A stretch of DNA of 18,177 nucleotides from Xylophilus ampelinus (GTDB taxonomy: Bacteria > Pseudomonadota > Gammaproteobacteria > Burkholderiales > Burkholderiaceae_C), in the NCBI RefSeq assembly GCF_901875635.1, contig NZ_CABFMN010000149.1, forward strand, positions 1 to 18,177, given 5' to 3'. Position 1 is the first letter of the stretch, and each line of letters begins with the position of its first letter. The translations under genes and the position numbers were made by a program. The notes under the pieces are model-generated. The model was given only the letters and a program-made list of their open reading frames with translations, did not search any database and was not told where the DNA came from. Positions 7,300 through 14,684 of the stretch are shown here, piece after piece.

Positions 7300-8261
7300 G
7301 CGAAGACGACAAGCATGTGCTGCAGCGCTACCGCACGGTGGCGGTCGTGGGGGCCGGTGTCATCGGCGCGTCGTGGGTGGCGGTGTTTCTTGCGCATGGG
7401 CTCACGGTGGTGGTGAGCGATCCGCGCGAAGGCGTCGAGGCCGAGGTGCGCGACTACGTGGCGCGTGCCATGCCGACACTGGCACGACTGGGCGCGCCGC
7501 TGGCCACAGCCGACTTCGGCGGGCGCCTGCGCTTCGAGCCCGAGCTGGAGCGCGCCGTCGCCGGTGTCGACCTGGTGCAGGAGAACGGCCCCGAGCGCAT
7601 CGACTTCAAGCGCGGCCTGTGGCGGCGCATCGAAGAGGCCGCGCCTGCGAGGGCGCTGTTCCTCTCGTCCAGCTCTGCCTTGCCCGCCACCGAGCAGGCG
7701 CGCGAGATGAACACGCCGCAGCGCCTGCTGATCGGCCACCCCTTCAACCCGCCGCACATCATCCCGCTGGTCGAGGTGGTGCCGGGCGAGGCGACGTCTG
7801 CCGCGGCGGTCGGCGAGGCCGTGGCCTTCTATCGTGCCGTGGGCAAGGTGCCCAAGGTGCTGCGCAAGGAGGTCAGCGGCTTCGTCGCCAACCGCCTGCA
7901 GTCGGCCATCTTCCGCGAGTGCGTGGCGCTGGTGTCGGCGGGCGTCGTCAGCATCGACGAACTCGACGACATCGTGACGAACTCCGTGGGCCTGCGCTGG
8001 GCGGTCGACGGGCCTTTCGCGTCCTTCCACCTGGGCGGCGGCGATGGCGGCCTGCGCAGCTTCGTGCAGCAGTTCGGCCCCGGCATGGAAAAGCGCTGGG
8101 CCTCGATGCAGCGCGAGGTGCGCTTCGACGAGGCGACGACGAAGTTGCTCTTCGAGCAGGCCGACGCGTCGTATGGCCGGCACAGCCGCGCCGAGCTCGA
8201 AGGCGCGCGCGATGCAAGGCAGATTGCGATCCTGCAGACCCGGGCCAAGGCCAAGGACTGA
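7296..8261 (+). CDS. 3-hydroxyacyl-CoA dehydrogenase / carnitine 3-dehydrogenase family protein
   Basis: The 321-residue protein has an N-terminal NAD-binding Rossmann motif GAGVIG at residues 19-24, the active-site region SSSSALP, His148 in GHPFNPPHIIPLVEVV and Asn199 in GFVANR, then a C-terminal 3HCDH helical domain containing VGLRWAVDGPFASFHLGGGDGG. Overall length and the GLRW...GG segment recall the L-carnitine dehydrogenase branch (CdhA, 321 residues) more than fatty-acid HAD, but substrate is not provable; L-gulonate/lambda-crystallin-type enzymes are relatives. ATG overlaps the decarboxylase stop, suggesting sequential steps: oxidation of a beta-hydroxy acid or CoA ester to a beta-keto compound that the upstream enzyme could decarboxylate. 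Confidence 0.87.
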   Translation: MSEDDKHVLQRYRTVAVVGAGVIGASWVAVFLAHGLTVVVSDPREGVEAEVRDYVARAMPTLARLGAPLATADFGGRLRFEPELERAVAGVDLVQENGPERIDFKRGLWRRIEEAAPARALFLSSSSALPATEQAREMNTPQRLLIGHPFNPPHIIPLVEVVPGEATSAAAVGEAVAFYRAVGKVPKVLRKEVSGFVANRLQSAIFRECVALVSAGVVSIDELDDIVTNSVGLRWAVDGPFASFHLGGGDGGLRSFVQQFGPGMEKRWASMQREVRFDEATTKLLFEQADASYGRHSRAELEGARDARQIAILQTRAKAKD

Positions 8262-8301
8262 CGGGCCCCCGTGTGCGCTGGCAGCCCATGCGGCCCACCA
8301 T

Positions 8302-8429
8302 CCGTCTGGGCTGAGTCCCCTAACCGTTCGGGCTGAGCCCCCCATCCGTTCGGGGCTGAGCCCCCCAAACCGTTCGGGCTGAGCCTGTCGAAGCCCTGCG
8401 CCAGACCTCGACAGGCTCAGCCCAAACGG
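8302..8429. repeat. Cluster of CCGTTCGGGCTGAGC repeats ending in a 22-bp-arm hairpin
   Basis: Four direct copies of a roughly 20-bp unit (CCGTtCGGGCTGAGCCCC-like) start at 8302, 8324, 8346 and 8370. The last copy, 8370-8391, is an inverted repeat of 8408-8429 with one mismatch in 22 and a 16-base loop. The core CGACAGGCTCAGCCC is one I recall as a very common intergenic palindrome in Comamonadaceae and some other proteobacteria. It separates the dehydrogenase from the CoA-transferase and may act as a transcript-stabilising or terminating hairpin. Confidence 0.85.
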
Positions 8430-8454
8430 CTTCTTGAATGGAAAGAGCCACCGT

Positions 8455-9957
8455 ATGACCGCTGCCCACCCCACCACCGACGCCATCCTCCACGCCCTCG
8501 CGTCCCCGGCCTCGCACGCCGAGGGCTTCGACCCGCACACCCACCTGCGCAGCGTGCTGCACGGCGTGGGCCTGGCCCCCGAGGACAGCGGCGGCCGCAT
8601 CGAGTTCCTCGGCCGCGACCCCATCCTGCCCAGCGTGTTCCGCATCGCCTCGGCGGCTGGCATCGGCCTGGCGGCAAAGTCGGTGGCCATGGCAGCGTTG
8701 TGGCAGGCACGCGGCGGAGCCGGGCAGGACATCGCCGTCGACCTGCACCGCGCGCCGCATCGCCTGTGCCCTTTCTACGACCGCAAGTGGGAACGGCTCA
8801 ACGGCCACCCGCCACGCAACACGGCCGACCCGGACTCGCCCTTCACCCTCAAGTTCTACGAGGCGGGCGACGGCCGCTGGGTGATGCCGCTCAACCTGTA
8901 CCCGCGGCTTAAGTCTTCGGCGCTGCGCCAGCTGGGCTGCAGCGACAGCGAACAGGCCGTCGCGCAGGCCATCCGTGGCTGGAAGGCCGCCGAGCTCGAA
9001 GAGGCCTGCGCGCGCGCCGGCGTCGTCATGCCCATGCTGCGCTCCGTCGAAGAGTTCATGGCCGAGGCGGCCTACACCGAAGCACTGCGCGATCTGCCGC
9101 TGATCGAGATCGAGCGCATCGGCGACGCGCCGCCGCAGCCCTTCACGCCCAACCCGGCGCTGCCCCTGAGCGGGATCCGCGCGCTCGGCATGGCGCGCGT
9201 GATCGCCGGCGCCGGCACAGGCCGTGCGTTGGCGCTGCACGGTGCCGACGTGCTCAACATCTGGCGCCCGAGCGACTTCGAGAGCGATCTGCTGTACGCC
9301 ACCGCCAACGTCGGCGTGCGCTCCGCGCTGCTCGACGTAGCCGGCCACGAGGGTCACGCGCGCATGCGGCAGCTGCTGGCTGGCGCCGACGTTTTCTATG
9401 CCAACCGGCGCCATGGCTTCCTGGACCGCCATGGCCTCTCGCCCGAGCAGGCCGCCGCCGTGCGGCCCGGCATCGTGCACGCGACCGTCAGCCTGCACGG
9501 CCAGACCGGCCCGTGGGCCGACCGCCCCGGCTTCGACCAGACGGCCGGCTGTGTCACCGGCGTGATGACGCTCGAAGGCACGCCCCAGGCGCCCAAGCTG
9601 CCGAGCATCATGGTCGTCAACGACTACCTGGGCGCCTGGCTGCTCACCACCGGCATCGTTGCCGCGCTGATGCGTCGGGCGAAGGAGGGCGGCAGCTGGC
9701 GCGTGCACGTGTCGCTCACGCGGCTGTCGCTGTGGCTCTACACGCTGGGGCTGTTCGACAAGGGGTACGCGCACGCCACCGCCAACAGCAGCCCCGCGCA
9801 CGCGTACCTCGACCCCGAGGTGTTTCACGCCGAGACCGGCCTGGGCGCCTACCAGGGCGTGACCGAGCAGGTGCGCATGTCGCGCACGCCGGGGCGCTAC
9901 GACCCGGTGCTGGTGCCGCGTGCGTCGGGCAAGCCGGCGTGGCGGCGGCTCGCCTGA
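8455..9957 (+). CDS. Family III (CaiB/BaiF-type) CoA-transferase with swapped domain order
   Basis: The 500-residue product (ATG 8455; a TTG at 8434 is possible) belongs to the CoA-transferase family III. The segment PLSGIRALGMARVIAGAGTG followed by HGADVLNI, normally the N-terminus of CaiB/Frc proteins, lies in mid-protein near residue 240. The catalytic aspartate that forms the aspartyl-CoA anhydride is probably Asp390 in VVNDYLGAWL. The first half (AALWQARGGAGQDIAVDL, then a region ending MLRSVEEFMAEAAY) resembles what normally follows that aspartate. So the order appears permuted or partly duplicated. I recall proteins of this size and order in Burkholderiales. It would transfer CoA between carboxylic acids; the substrates are unknown. 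Confidence 0.85.
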   Translation: MTAAHPTTDAILHALASPASHAEGFDPHTHLRSVLHGVGLAPEDSGGRIEFLGRDPILPSVFRIASAAGIGLAAKSVAMAALWQARGGAGQDIAVDLHRAPHRLCPFYDRKWERLNGHPPRNTADPDSPFTLKFYEAGDGRWVMPLNLYPRLKSSALRQLGCSDSEQAVAQAIRGWKAAELEEACARAGVVMPMLRSVEEFMAEAAYTEALRDLPLIEIERIGDAPPQPFTPNPALPLSGIRALGMARVIAGAGTGRALALHGADVLNIWRPSDFESDLLYATANVGVRSALLDVAGHEGHARMRQLLAGADVFYANRRHGFLDRHGLSPEQAAAVRPGIVHATVSLHGQTGPWADRPGFDQTAGCVTGVMTLEGTPQAPKLPSIMVVNDYLGAWLLTTGIVAALMRRAKEGGSWRVHVSLTRLSLWLYTLGLFDKGYAHATANSSPAHAYLDPEVFHAETGLGAYQGVTEQVRMSRTPGRYDPVLVPRASGKPAWRRLA

Positions 9958-9976
9958 TCGCCTGGGCGGCCGTCCT

Positions 9977-11191
9977 TCACAGCGCGTCGCCGAAAAAGCG
10001 CATGGCGGCCTCCACGCCGCTGCCCGACAGTGCAACGCCTTGCAGCCGAAGCCCCATCTCCACCCCGGCGATCATCGCGATCAGGGTGAGGTCGTTGCTG
10101 TTGCCCAGATGCCCCATGCGGAACATGCGGCCCTTGAGCTTGCCCAGGCCCGTGCCCAGCGACAGGTCGAAGCGGGCATGGATCACGCGGCGCAGCGCGT
10201 CCGCATCGACACCCGGCGGCGTGATCACGCCGGTCAGCACTGGCGAGTGGCAGCGCGCATCGGCGCACTGGATGGGGAGTCCCCAGGCGTCGACGGCTGC
10301 GCGCACGCCGGCGGCCCACCGCTGATGGCGCGCGAACACGCGCGCCAGGCCCTCGGCCTCCAGCATCTCGATGGCCTCGGCCAGTGCGTAGAGCATGTTG
10401 GTGTTGGGCGTGGACGGCCAGTAGCCGGTGGCATTCATGGCCACGATCTCTTCCCAGTCCCAGTAGGCACGCGGCAGGCGGGCGTGTCGTGCGGCCTCCA
10501 GGGCTCTTTCGGACAGTGCATTGAAGCTGATGCCCGGCGGCAGCATCAGCCCCTTCTGCGAGCCGCTTACTGTGACGTCGACGCCCCATTCGTCGTGCCG
10601 GTAGTCGGCGCAGGCCAGGCCCGAGATGGTGTCCACGATCAGCAGTGCGGGATGACCCGCGGCATCGATGGCGTCGCGCACCGCGCGGATGTCGGAGGTC
10701 ACGCCCGTCGAGGTCTCGTTGTGCACCACGCACACCGCGCGGATGTCGCCGCGGGTGTCCGCGCGAAGCCGGGCCTCGATGTGGTCGGCATCCACCCCAT
10801 GGCGCCAGTGGCCGGCCTCGGGCAGCAGTGCATCGGCGTGGGGCGCGGCGACCAGTTCGGCATCGAGCCCGAGGCGGGTGGCCATGCGGTGCCACAGCGA
10901 CGCGAAGTGCCCCGTCTCGTACATCATCACCTTGTCACCCGGGCTGAGCGTGTTGCACAGCGCTGCCTCCCACGCGCCCGTGCCTGACGCCGGGTAGATG
11001 ACGACCGGCTGCCCGGTCTTGAAGATCCGCTGCATGCCCTCGATCACCTGCCGGCCCAGGCGGGCGAACTCGGGCCCGCGGTGGTCGATCGTCGGCAGGC
11101 TCATGGCGCGGAGCAACCGGTCGGGCACCGGGCTGGGGCCGGGGATCTGCAGGAAGTGGTTTCCCGTGGGGTGTGCGTTGAGCGTGAGCAT
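9977..11191 (-). CDS. Serine-glyoxylate-type PLP aminotransferase (class V)
   Basis: The 404-residue protein matches the length of bacterial serine-glyoxylate aminotransferases (about 405). It begins with the GNHFLQIPGPSPVPDRLLRA motif, has YPASGTGAWEAALCN (phosphate-binding loop), the cofactor aspartate Asp187 in IVDTISGLA and the PLP lysine Lys213 in SGSQKGLMLPPG. Expected reaction: transfer of an amino group from serine, alanine or aspartate to glyoxylate. Close relatives include BhcA (aspartate-glyoxylate) and PucG (ureidoglycine-glyoxylate), but no other Bhc or Puc genes are present. It is last in a three-gene operon with a 38-bp gap to the FAD oxidoreductase, implying that the pathway makes glyoxylate or an amino acid. 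Confidence 0.88.
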   Translation of the reverse strand: MLTLNAHPTGNHFLQIPGPSPVPDRLLRAMSLPTIDHRGPEFARLGRQVIEGMQRIFKTGQPVVIYPASGTGAWEAALCNTLSPGDKVMMYETGHFASLWHRMATRLGLDAELVAAPHADALLPEAGHWRHGVDADHIEARLRADTRGDIRAVCVVHNETSTGVTSDIRAVRDAIDAAGHPALLIVDTISGLACADYRHDEWGVDVTVSGSQKGLMLPPGISFNALSERALEAARHARLPRAYWDWEEIVAMNATGYWPSTPNTNMLYALAEAIEMLEAEGLARVFARHQRWAAGVRAAVDAWGLPIQCADARCHSPVLTGVITPPGVDADALRRVIHARFDLSLGTGLGKLKGRMFRMGHLGNSNDLTLIAMIAGVEMGLRLQGVALSGSGVEAAMRFFGDAL

Positions 11192-11229
11192 CGCTGGCGG
11201 TCCGGGGCGATTCAGAAATGGGCAGGGAG

Positions 11230-12633
11230 TCAGCGCGTCATGTGGCGCGACAGGGTCTCTTGGGGCAGATAGGCGCCGGCCGTGCGCAGGCGCGTGACGA
11301 GGTCTTCGGTGTCCAGGTCGCAGGCGGGCTGCCCGGTAGCGAGCGACTGCGCCGCAGCGGTGGCGGCCGCCTGGCCCATCATGTACGCGGCCGACTGCGC
11401 CCGGATCGAGCCGTGCACCTTGGTGTCGCTCGAATGGCAGCGGCCGGCGACCCAGAGGTTCTGCGAGCCACGCGGCACGAGGATGCTGTACGGGATGCCG
11501 ACGCTGCCGCCGTGCCCGAGGTTGTCCTTGCCGTGGAAGTCCTGCAGGAAGCGTTCGTACTCCGCCTTGGAGGTGTTGGTCGGATGCACGTCCGTCGGCC
11601 GGTTGTAGACGGCAATCTGGTCCGGAAACTGCCGACGCTGGCGGAAGTCCTCGATGGTCAGTTCGAACTCGCCGACGATGCGGCGCGAGTCGCGCACGCC
11701 CATCACGGGCGCCGTGGTGAGCAGTTCGATGTCCTCGCACCCCGGCACATAGCGGCGGTAGAATTCGGCGTACTCCACCGCGAGCTTGCGGCCGTGCACC
11801 ATGCCGTCGCTCAGGCTGCGCACCGACAGCGGGTCGAGCCCGAACACATGGCCGGCGTTCAGCGTGGCGCTTTCCGGGCCGATCTTGTTCATGCCCGGAA
11901 AGAAGCGGTCTTCCTGGGAGAAGAAGCCGTCTTCGATGCCCTGCGGGACGAGCTCCTTGCGAACGCGTTCCTTGATCGCGTCCACGCCGCGCCAGTCCTT
12001 GCCGTAGGCGGGGTCGTCCCAGTTCATCGCGCCGACGAGCGAACACAGGGTGGACGGCGCCACAGAGTCCGTGTCGCGCAACACCACCTTGCAGGGCGCG
12101 CCGGTCATGGCCGCCAGTGCCGCATCGCCCGTGGCGTCGATGAAGGCCTTGGCCTGGACATATTCCAAGCCCTCCACGCTGGACAGGATCACCCCTGCAA
12201 TTCGGCCATCCACGAACTCGGCGTCGGCCACGCGCGAGAAGAAGCGCAGCTCCACGCCGGCTTGCACCGCGAAGTCATCGAGGATGCGCTTCAGGGCTTC
12301 AGGCTTGAAGGGCACCCACCGGTTGAGTTGTGCATTCAGGAATTCGGGCACCACCTGCGGGCCGAAGGCCTTCTCCTTCCACATGCGCTCCAGCAGCTCG
12401 CGCATGAAGCCGCCCGCCAGCATGCGGTTGCCGTCCGACACGGGGCCGAAGGAGGCGACCAGGCCCGAGGTGCCCATGCCGCCGAGGCAGCCGGTGGCTT
12501 CGACCAGCAAGGTGCGCAGGCCCAGGCGCGCGGCGCAGATGGCGGCCGCGCTGCCGGCAGGGCCACCCCCTGCCACCACCAGGTCGTAGGCGGCGCCAGC
12601 GCGGATGCTTCGTTGATAGCTGAATGTGCTCAT
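11230..12633 (-). CDS. FAD-dependent oxidoreductase (PF12831-like)
   Basis: The 467-residue product starts with a dinucleotide-binding motif GGGPAGSAA at residues 22-30 and Glu45 at the end of strand two (TLLVEATGCLGGMGT). The internal ATGD motif is at 167-170, and WVAGRCHSSD near residue 394 is the C-terminal FAD-contact strand. This layout fits the FAD_oxidored (PF12831) group, many members of which have no known substrate. No signal peptide or membrane segment is visible, so it should be cytoplasmic. It lies between a Bug receptor and an aminotransferase, with 38-bp gaps on both sides. An oxidative or dehydrogenating step on the imported compound is inferred. The start has no strong Shine-Dalgarno. 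Confidence 0.85.
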   Translation of the reverse strand: MSTFSYQRSIRAGAAYDLVVAGGGPAGSAAAICAARLGLRTLLVEATGCLGGMGTSGLVASFGPVSDGNRMLAGGFMRELLERMWKEKAFGPQVVPEFLNAQLNRWVPFKPEALKRILDDFAVQAGVELRFFSRVADAEFVDGRIAGVILSSVEGLEYVQAKAFIDATGDAALAAMTGAPCKVVLRDTDSVAPSTLCSLVGAMNWDDPAYGKDWRGVDAIKERVRKELVPQGIEDGFFSQEDRFFPGMNKIGPESATLNAGHVFGLDPLSVRSLSDGMVHGRKLAVEYAEFYRRYVPGCEDIELLTTAPVMGVRDSRRIVGEFELTIEDFRQRRQFPDQIAVYNRPTDVHPTNTSKAEYERFLQDFHGKDNLGHGGSVGIPYSILVPRGSQNLWVAGRCHSSDTKVHGSIRAQSAAYMMGQAAATAAAQSLATGQPACDLDTEDLVTRLRTAGAYLPQETLSRHMTR

Positions 12634-12671
12634 GGATCAAGGTTGCGGAAGAGGGGAGGGACGCGCGGCGA

Positions 12672-13658
12672 CTACTTGGCGGACACGGGCTGCGTGACCT
12701 TGGCGAAGCGCTGGATCTCATCGCGGATGAAACGGCCGAATTCCTGTGGCGGCTGGGTCGCCACCTCGAACCCCATGTCGGCCATCAGGCGGGCGACCTG
12801 CTCGTCCTTCAGCAGCGCCACGACGTCCGAGGAGATCTTGCTTGCCACCGCAGTCGGAATGCCGGCGGGGCCGCACAGCCCCGCCCAGTTGACGACCTCG
12901 TAGCCGGGGTACGTCTCGGCGATGGCGGGCCAGTCGGGGTAGAGCGGGCTTCTCCTGGCGCTGGTCACGCCCAGCACCTTCAACTGCCCCGCCTTCACGA
13001 AAGGCTCGGCCGAGCTGGCCACCGCGAAACCCATCGGAATCAGCCCGCCCACCATGTCGGTGTACAGCTTCGCGGCTCCGTTGTAGGGCACGTGCAGCAT
13101 ATCGATGCCCGCTGCGTTGCACAGCAGCTCGCCGGCGAGCTGCGCCGCCGTGCCGATGCCGTTCGACCCGAACGAGAGCTTGCCCGGCTGGCTCTTCGCG
13201 AGCGCAACCAGTTCCTGGACGTTGTTCGCAGGCAGCGACTTCGCCCCTACGAGGACCGTGGTGTAGTAGCCCAGCCGCGCCAGCGGGGTGAAGTCCTTGG
13301 CGGCGTCGTAGGGCAGGTCGTTGCGCTGCACGGCATTGATGCTCAGCGAACTGCCCAGCAGCCCGATGGTGTGGCCGTCGGCGTTGGCGCGGGCCAGCGC
13401 GGTGCTGCCGATCACCACACCGCCGCCCGGCCGGTTCTCGACGATGACCGAACGTTTCCACTGCGCCTCCAGGCGCTCGGCCAGGACGCGCGCCAACCGA
13501 TCCGCTGCGCCGCCGGCCGTCTGCGGCACGATCATGTGCACGGTGCGGCCGGGGTAGCTCTGCCCCCATGCATTCAAGGCCGGTGCGAGGCTGGCAAGGC
13601 CGAGGGCCTGCAGGGCAAGCCGGCGCGATGGCAGCGCCGCGCGATAGGTCGCGTTCAT
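12672..13658 (-). CDS. Bug-family periplasmic solute receptor (TctC-like), copy 2
   Basis: The 328-residue protein is a second Bug receptor: YPGRTVHMIVPQTAGGAADRL (residues 35 onward, in two signature parts) and ENRPGGGVVIGSTALA are the family pocket segments. ATG 13658 has AGGAG seven bases upstream. The leader contains SRRLALQALG, a twin-arginine-like pair ahead of a weakly hydrophobic stretch, with cleavage likely after LNA at residue 30; Tat export is possible but the motif is imperfect. It is the first gene of the operon with the FAD oxidoreductase and aminotransferase and is divergent from a LysR regulator, so it probably binds the substrate that the two enzymes degrade. Confidence 0.92.
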   Translation of the reverse strand: MNATYRAALPSRRLALQALGLASLAPALNAWGQSYPGRTVHMIVPQTAGGAADRLARVLAERLEAQWKRSVIVENRPGGGVVIGSTALARANADGHTIGLLGSSLSINAVQRNDLPYDAAKDFTPLARLGYYTTVLVGAKSLPANNVQELVALAKSQPGKLSFGSNGIGTAAQLAGELLCNAAGIDMLHVPYNGAAKLYTDMVGGLIPMGFAVASSAEPFVKAGQLKVLGVTSARRSPLYPDWPAIAETYPGYEVVNWAGLCGPAGIPTAVASKISSDVVALLKDEQVARLMADMGFEVATQPPQEFGRFIRDEIQRFAKVTQPVSAK

Positions 13659-13781
13659 GGATGTCTCCTGGGTCTTATGCGGTCGAACGGATGAGATTCT
13701 TCGCTGCTGAAGACTCCCGATCAATTGAAAAGAACACCGTGTCCCTTAACCTTTGGTTATGTGAACGGAATGGGTGCAACG
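13659..13781. promoter_or_regulatory. Divergent promoter region with LysR-type dyads
   Basis: The 123-bp gap between the Bug operon and lysR contains TAACC-TTT-GGTTA (13747-13759), a perfect 5-bp dyad that fits the LysR consensus T-N11-A. A second dyad TCTTC-N6-GAAGA lies at 13698-13713, and the palindrome TCAATTGA at 13721-13728. The first is about 90 bp from the Bug start and overlaps the region just before the lysR start, the usual place for an autoregulatory LysR recognition site. The second, closer to the Bug gene, would suit an activation site. No firm -35/-10 pair is visible. Confidence 0.55.
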
Positions 13782-14672
13782 ATGAACCTGAGACACATGG
13801 AAGTGTTCCGGGCAGTGATGCTGACCGGCAGCATCAGCGGGGCGGCTGAAATCCTGCATGTCTCGCAGCCTGCCGTGAGCAAGCTGCTGGCCCACGCCGC
13901 GCGGCAGAGCAAGCTGGTGCTCTTCGAGCGCATCAAGGGGCGGCTGGTGCCCACGCCGGAGGCGCAGCAGCTGTACGAGGAGGTCGAGAAGCTCTGGCGC
14001 GGTGTGGAGCGCGTGCGCGACGTCACGCGCGGGCTGGGCGACCCGAGTTCAGGTGTGTTGCGACTCGCCGTCTCCGCCAGCCTGGGTACGCACCTGGTGC
14101 CGCGCGCGGTCGCGCTCCTCTACGAGCGGCACGAGCACGTCAAGGTCAGCATGGAAGTCCTGATCGCGCCCATCATGGTGGAGGCGCTGCTCGACCAGAG
14201 CGCGCATCTGGGCGTTGCCATGCAGCCCATCGACCATCCCAACCTGGCGGCGGTGCGCAGTTATGCCTGTGGCCTTGCCTGCGCCATGCGCAAGGACCAT
14301 CGGCTGGCCGCCAAGCGCGAGATCGTTGCACGCGACCTGAGCGGCGAACGGGTCATCTCCTCCCCGGCCGGGACGCCCTACGGGCAGAGCCTGCGCCGTG
14401 CCTATGGGGCTGCGTCGCGTTCGGCCAGACTCGACGTGGAGGTGCGTTCGGCCGCGAGCGCCTGCTGGTTCGCCCAGGCGGGTGCGGGCATTGCAATCGT
14501 CGATCAGGCGGCCGTCGCCGGCCACTCGTTCGGCGACCTGGTGGTGCGGCCGTTCCGATGCAAGGAATCGCTCGACGTTCGCATCCTGCGCAATGCCTAC
14601 CGGCCGCTGTCGGTGCTGCAGCAGAGCTTCTGCGATGCGTTCGAACAGGCCTGGGCCGAAAGCCTGCAATAG
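13782..14672 (+). CDS. LysR-family transcriptional regulator
   Basis: The 296-residue protein opens with MNLRHMEVFRAVMLTGSIS and has the winged helix-turn-helix at residues 17-36 (AAEILHVSQPAVSKLL). The rest is a periplasmic-binding-protein-like effector domain (LRLAVSASLGTHLVPRAV and later AGAGIAIVD). ATG 13782 gives the canonical LysR N-terminus; ATG 13770 and TTG 13725 would add residues unlike the family. The N-terminus is close to that of OccR/NocR-type regulators of opine and amino acid catabolism, which weakly suggests a nitrogenous effector. Divergent placement next to the Bug-FAD-aminotransferase operon makes it the likely activator. Confidence 0.9.
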   Translation: MNLRHMEVFRAVMLTGSISGAAEILHVSQPAVSKLLAHAARQSKLVLFERIKGRLVPTPEAQQLYEEVEKLWRGVERVRDVTRGLGDPSSGVLRLAVSASLGTHLVPRAVALLYERHEHVKVSMEVLIAPIMVEALLDQSAHLGVAMQPIDHPNLAAVRSYACGLACAMRKDHRLAAKREIVARDLSGERVISSPAGTPYGQSLRRAYGAASRSARLDVEVRSAASACWFAQAGAGIAIVDQAAVAGHSFGDLVVRPFRCKESLDVRILRNAYRPLSVLQQSFCDAFEQAWAESLQ

Positions 14673-14684
14673 CCCTGGGGCCCG

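Noticed and set aside
8302..8391. CRISPR-like array
   Set aside because: The units are nearly contiguous, with no unique spacers of 25-40 bp and no cas genes; they are partial copies of an intergenic palindrome.
8320..10035. Minus-strand frame of over 500 codons opposite the CoA-transferase
   Set aside because: The plus-strand frame has clear family III CoA-transferase motifs; the antisense translation is low-complexity.
9977..12633. Beta-hydroxyaspartate cycle genes
   Set aside because: The aminotransferase could be BhcA-like, but no dehydratase, aldolase or iminosuccinate reductase accompanies it.
11218..13694. Plus-strand long frames opposite the FAD oxidoreductase and Bug gene
   Set aside because: They are mirror images of well-supported minus-strand genes and contain no recognisable domain.
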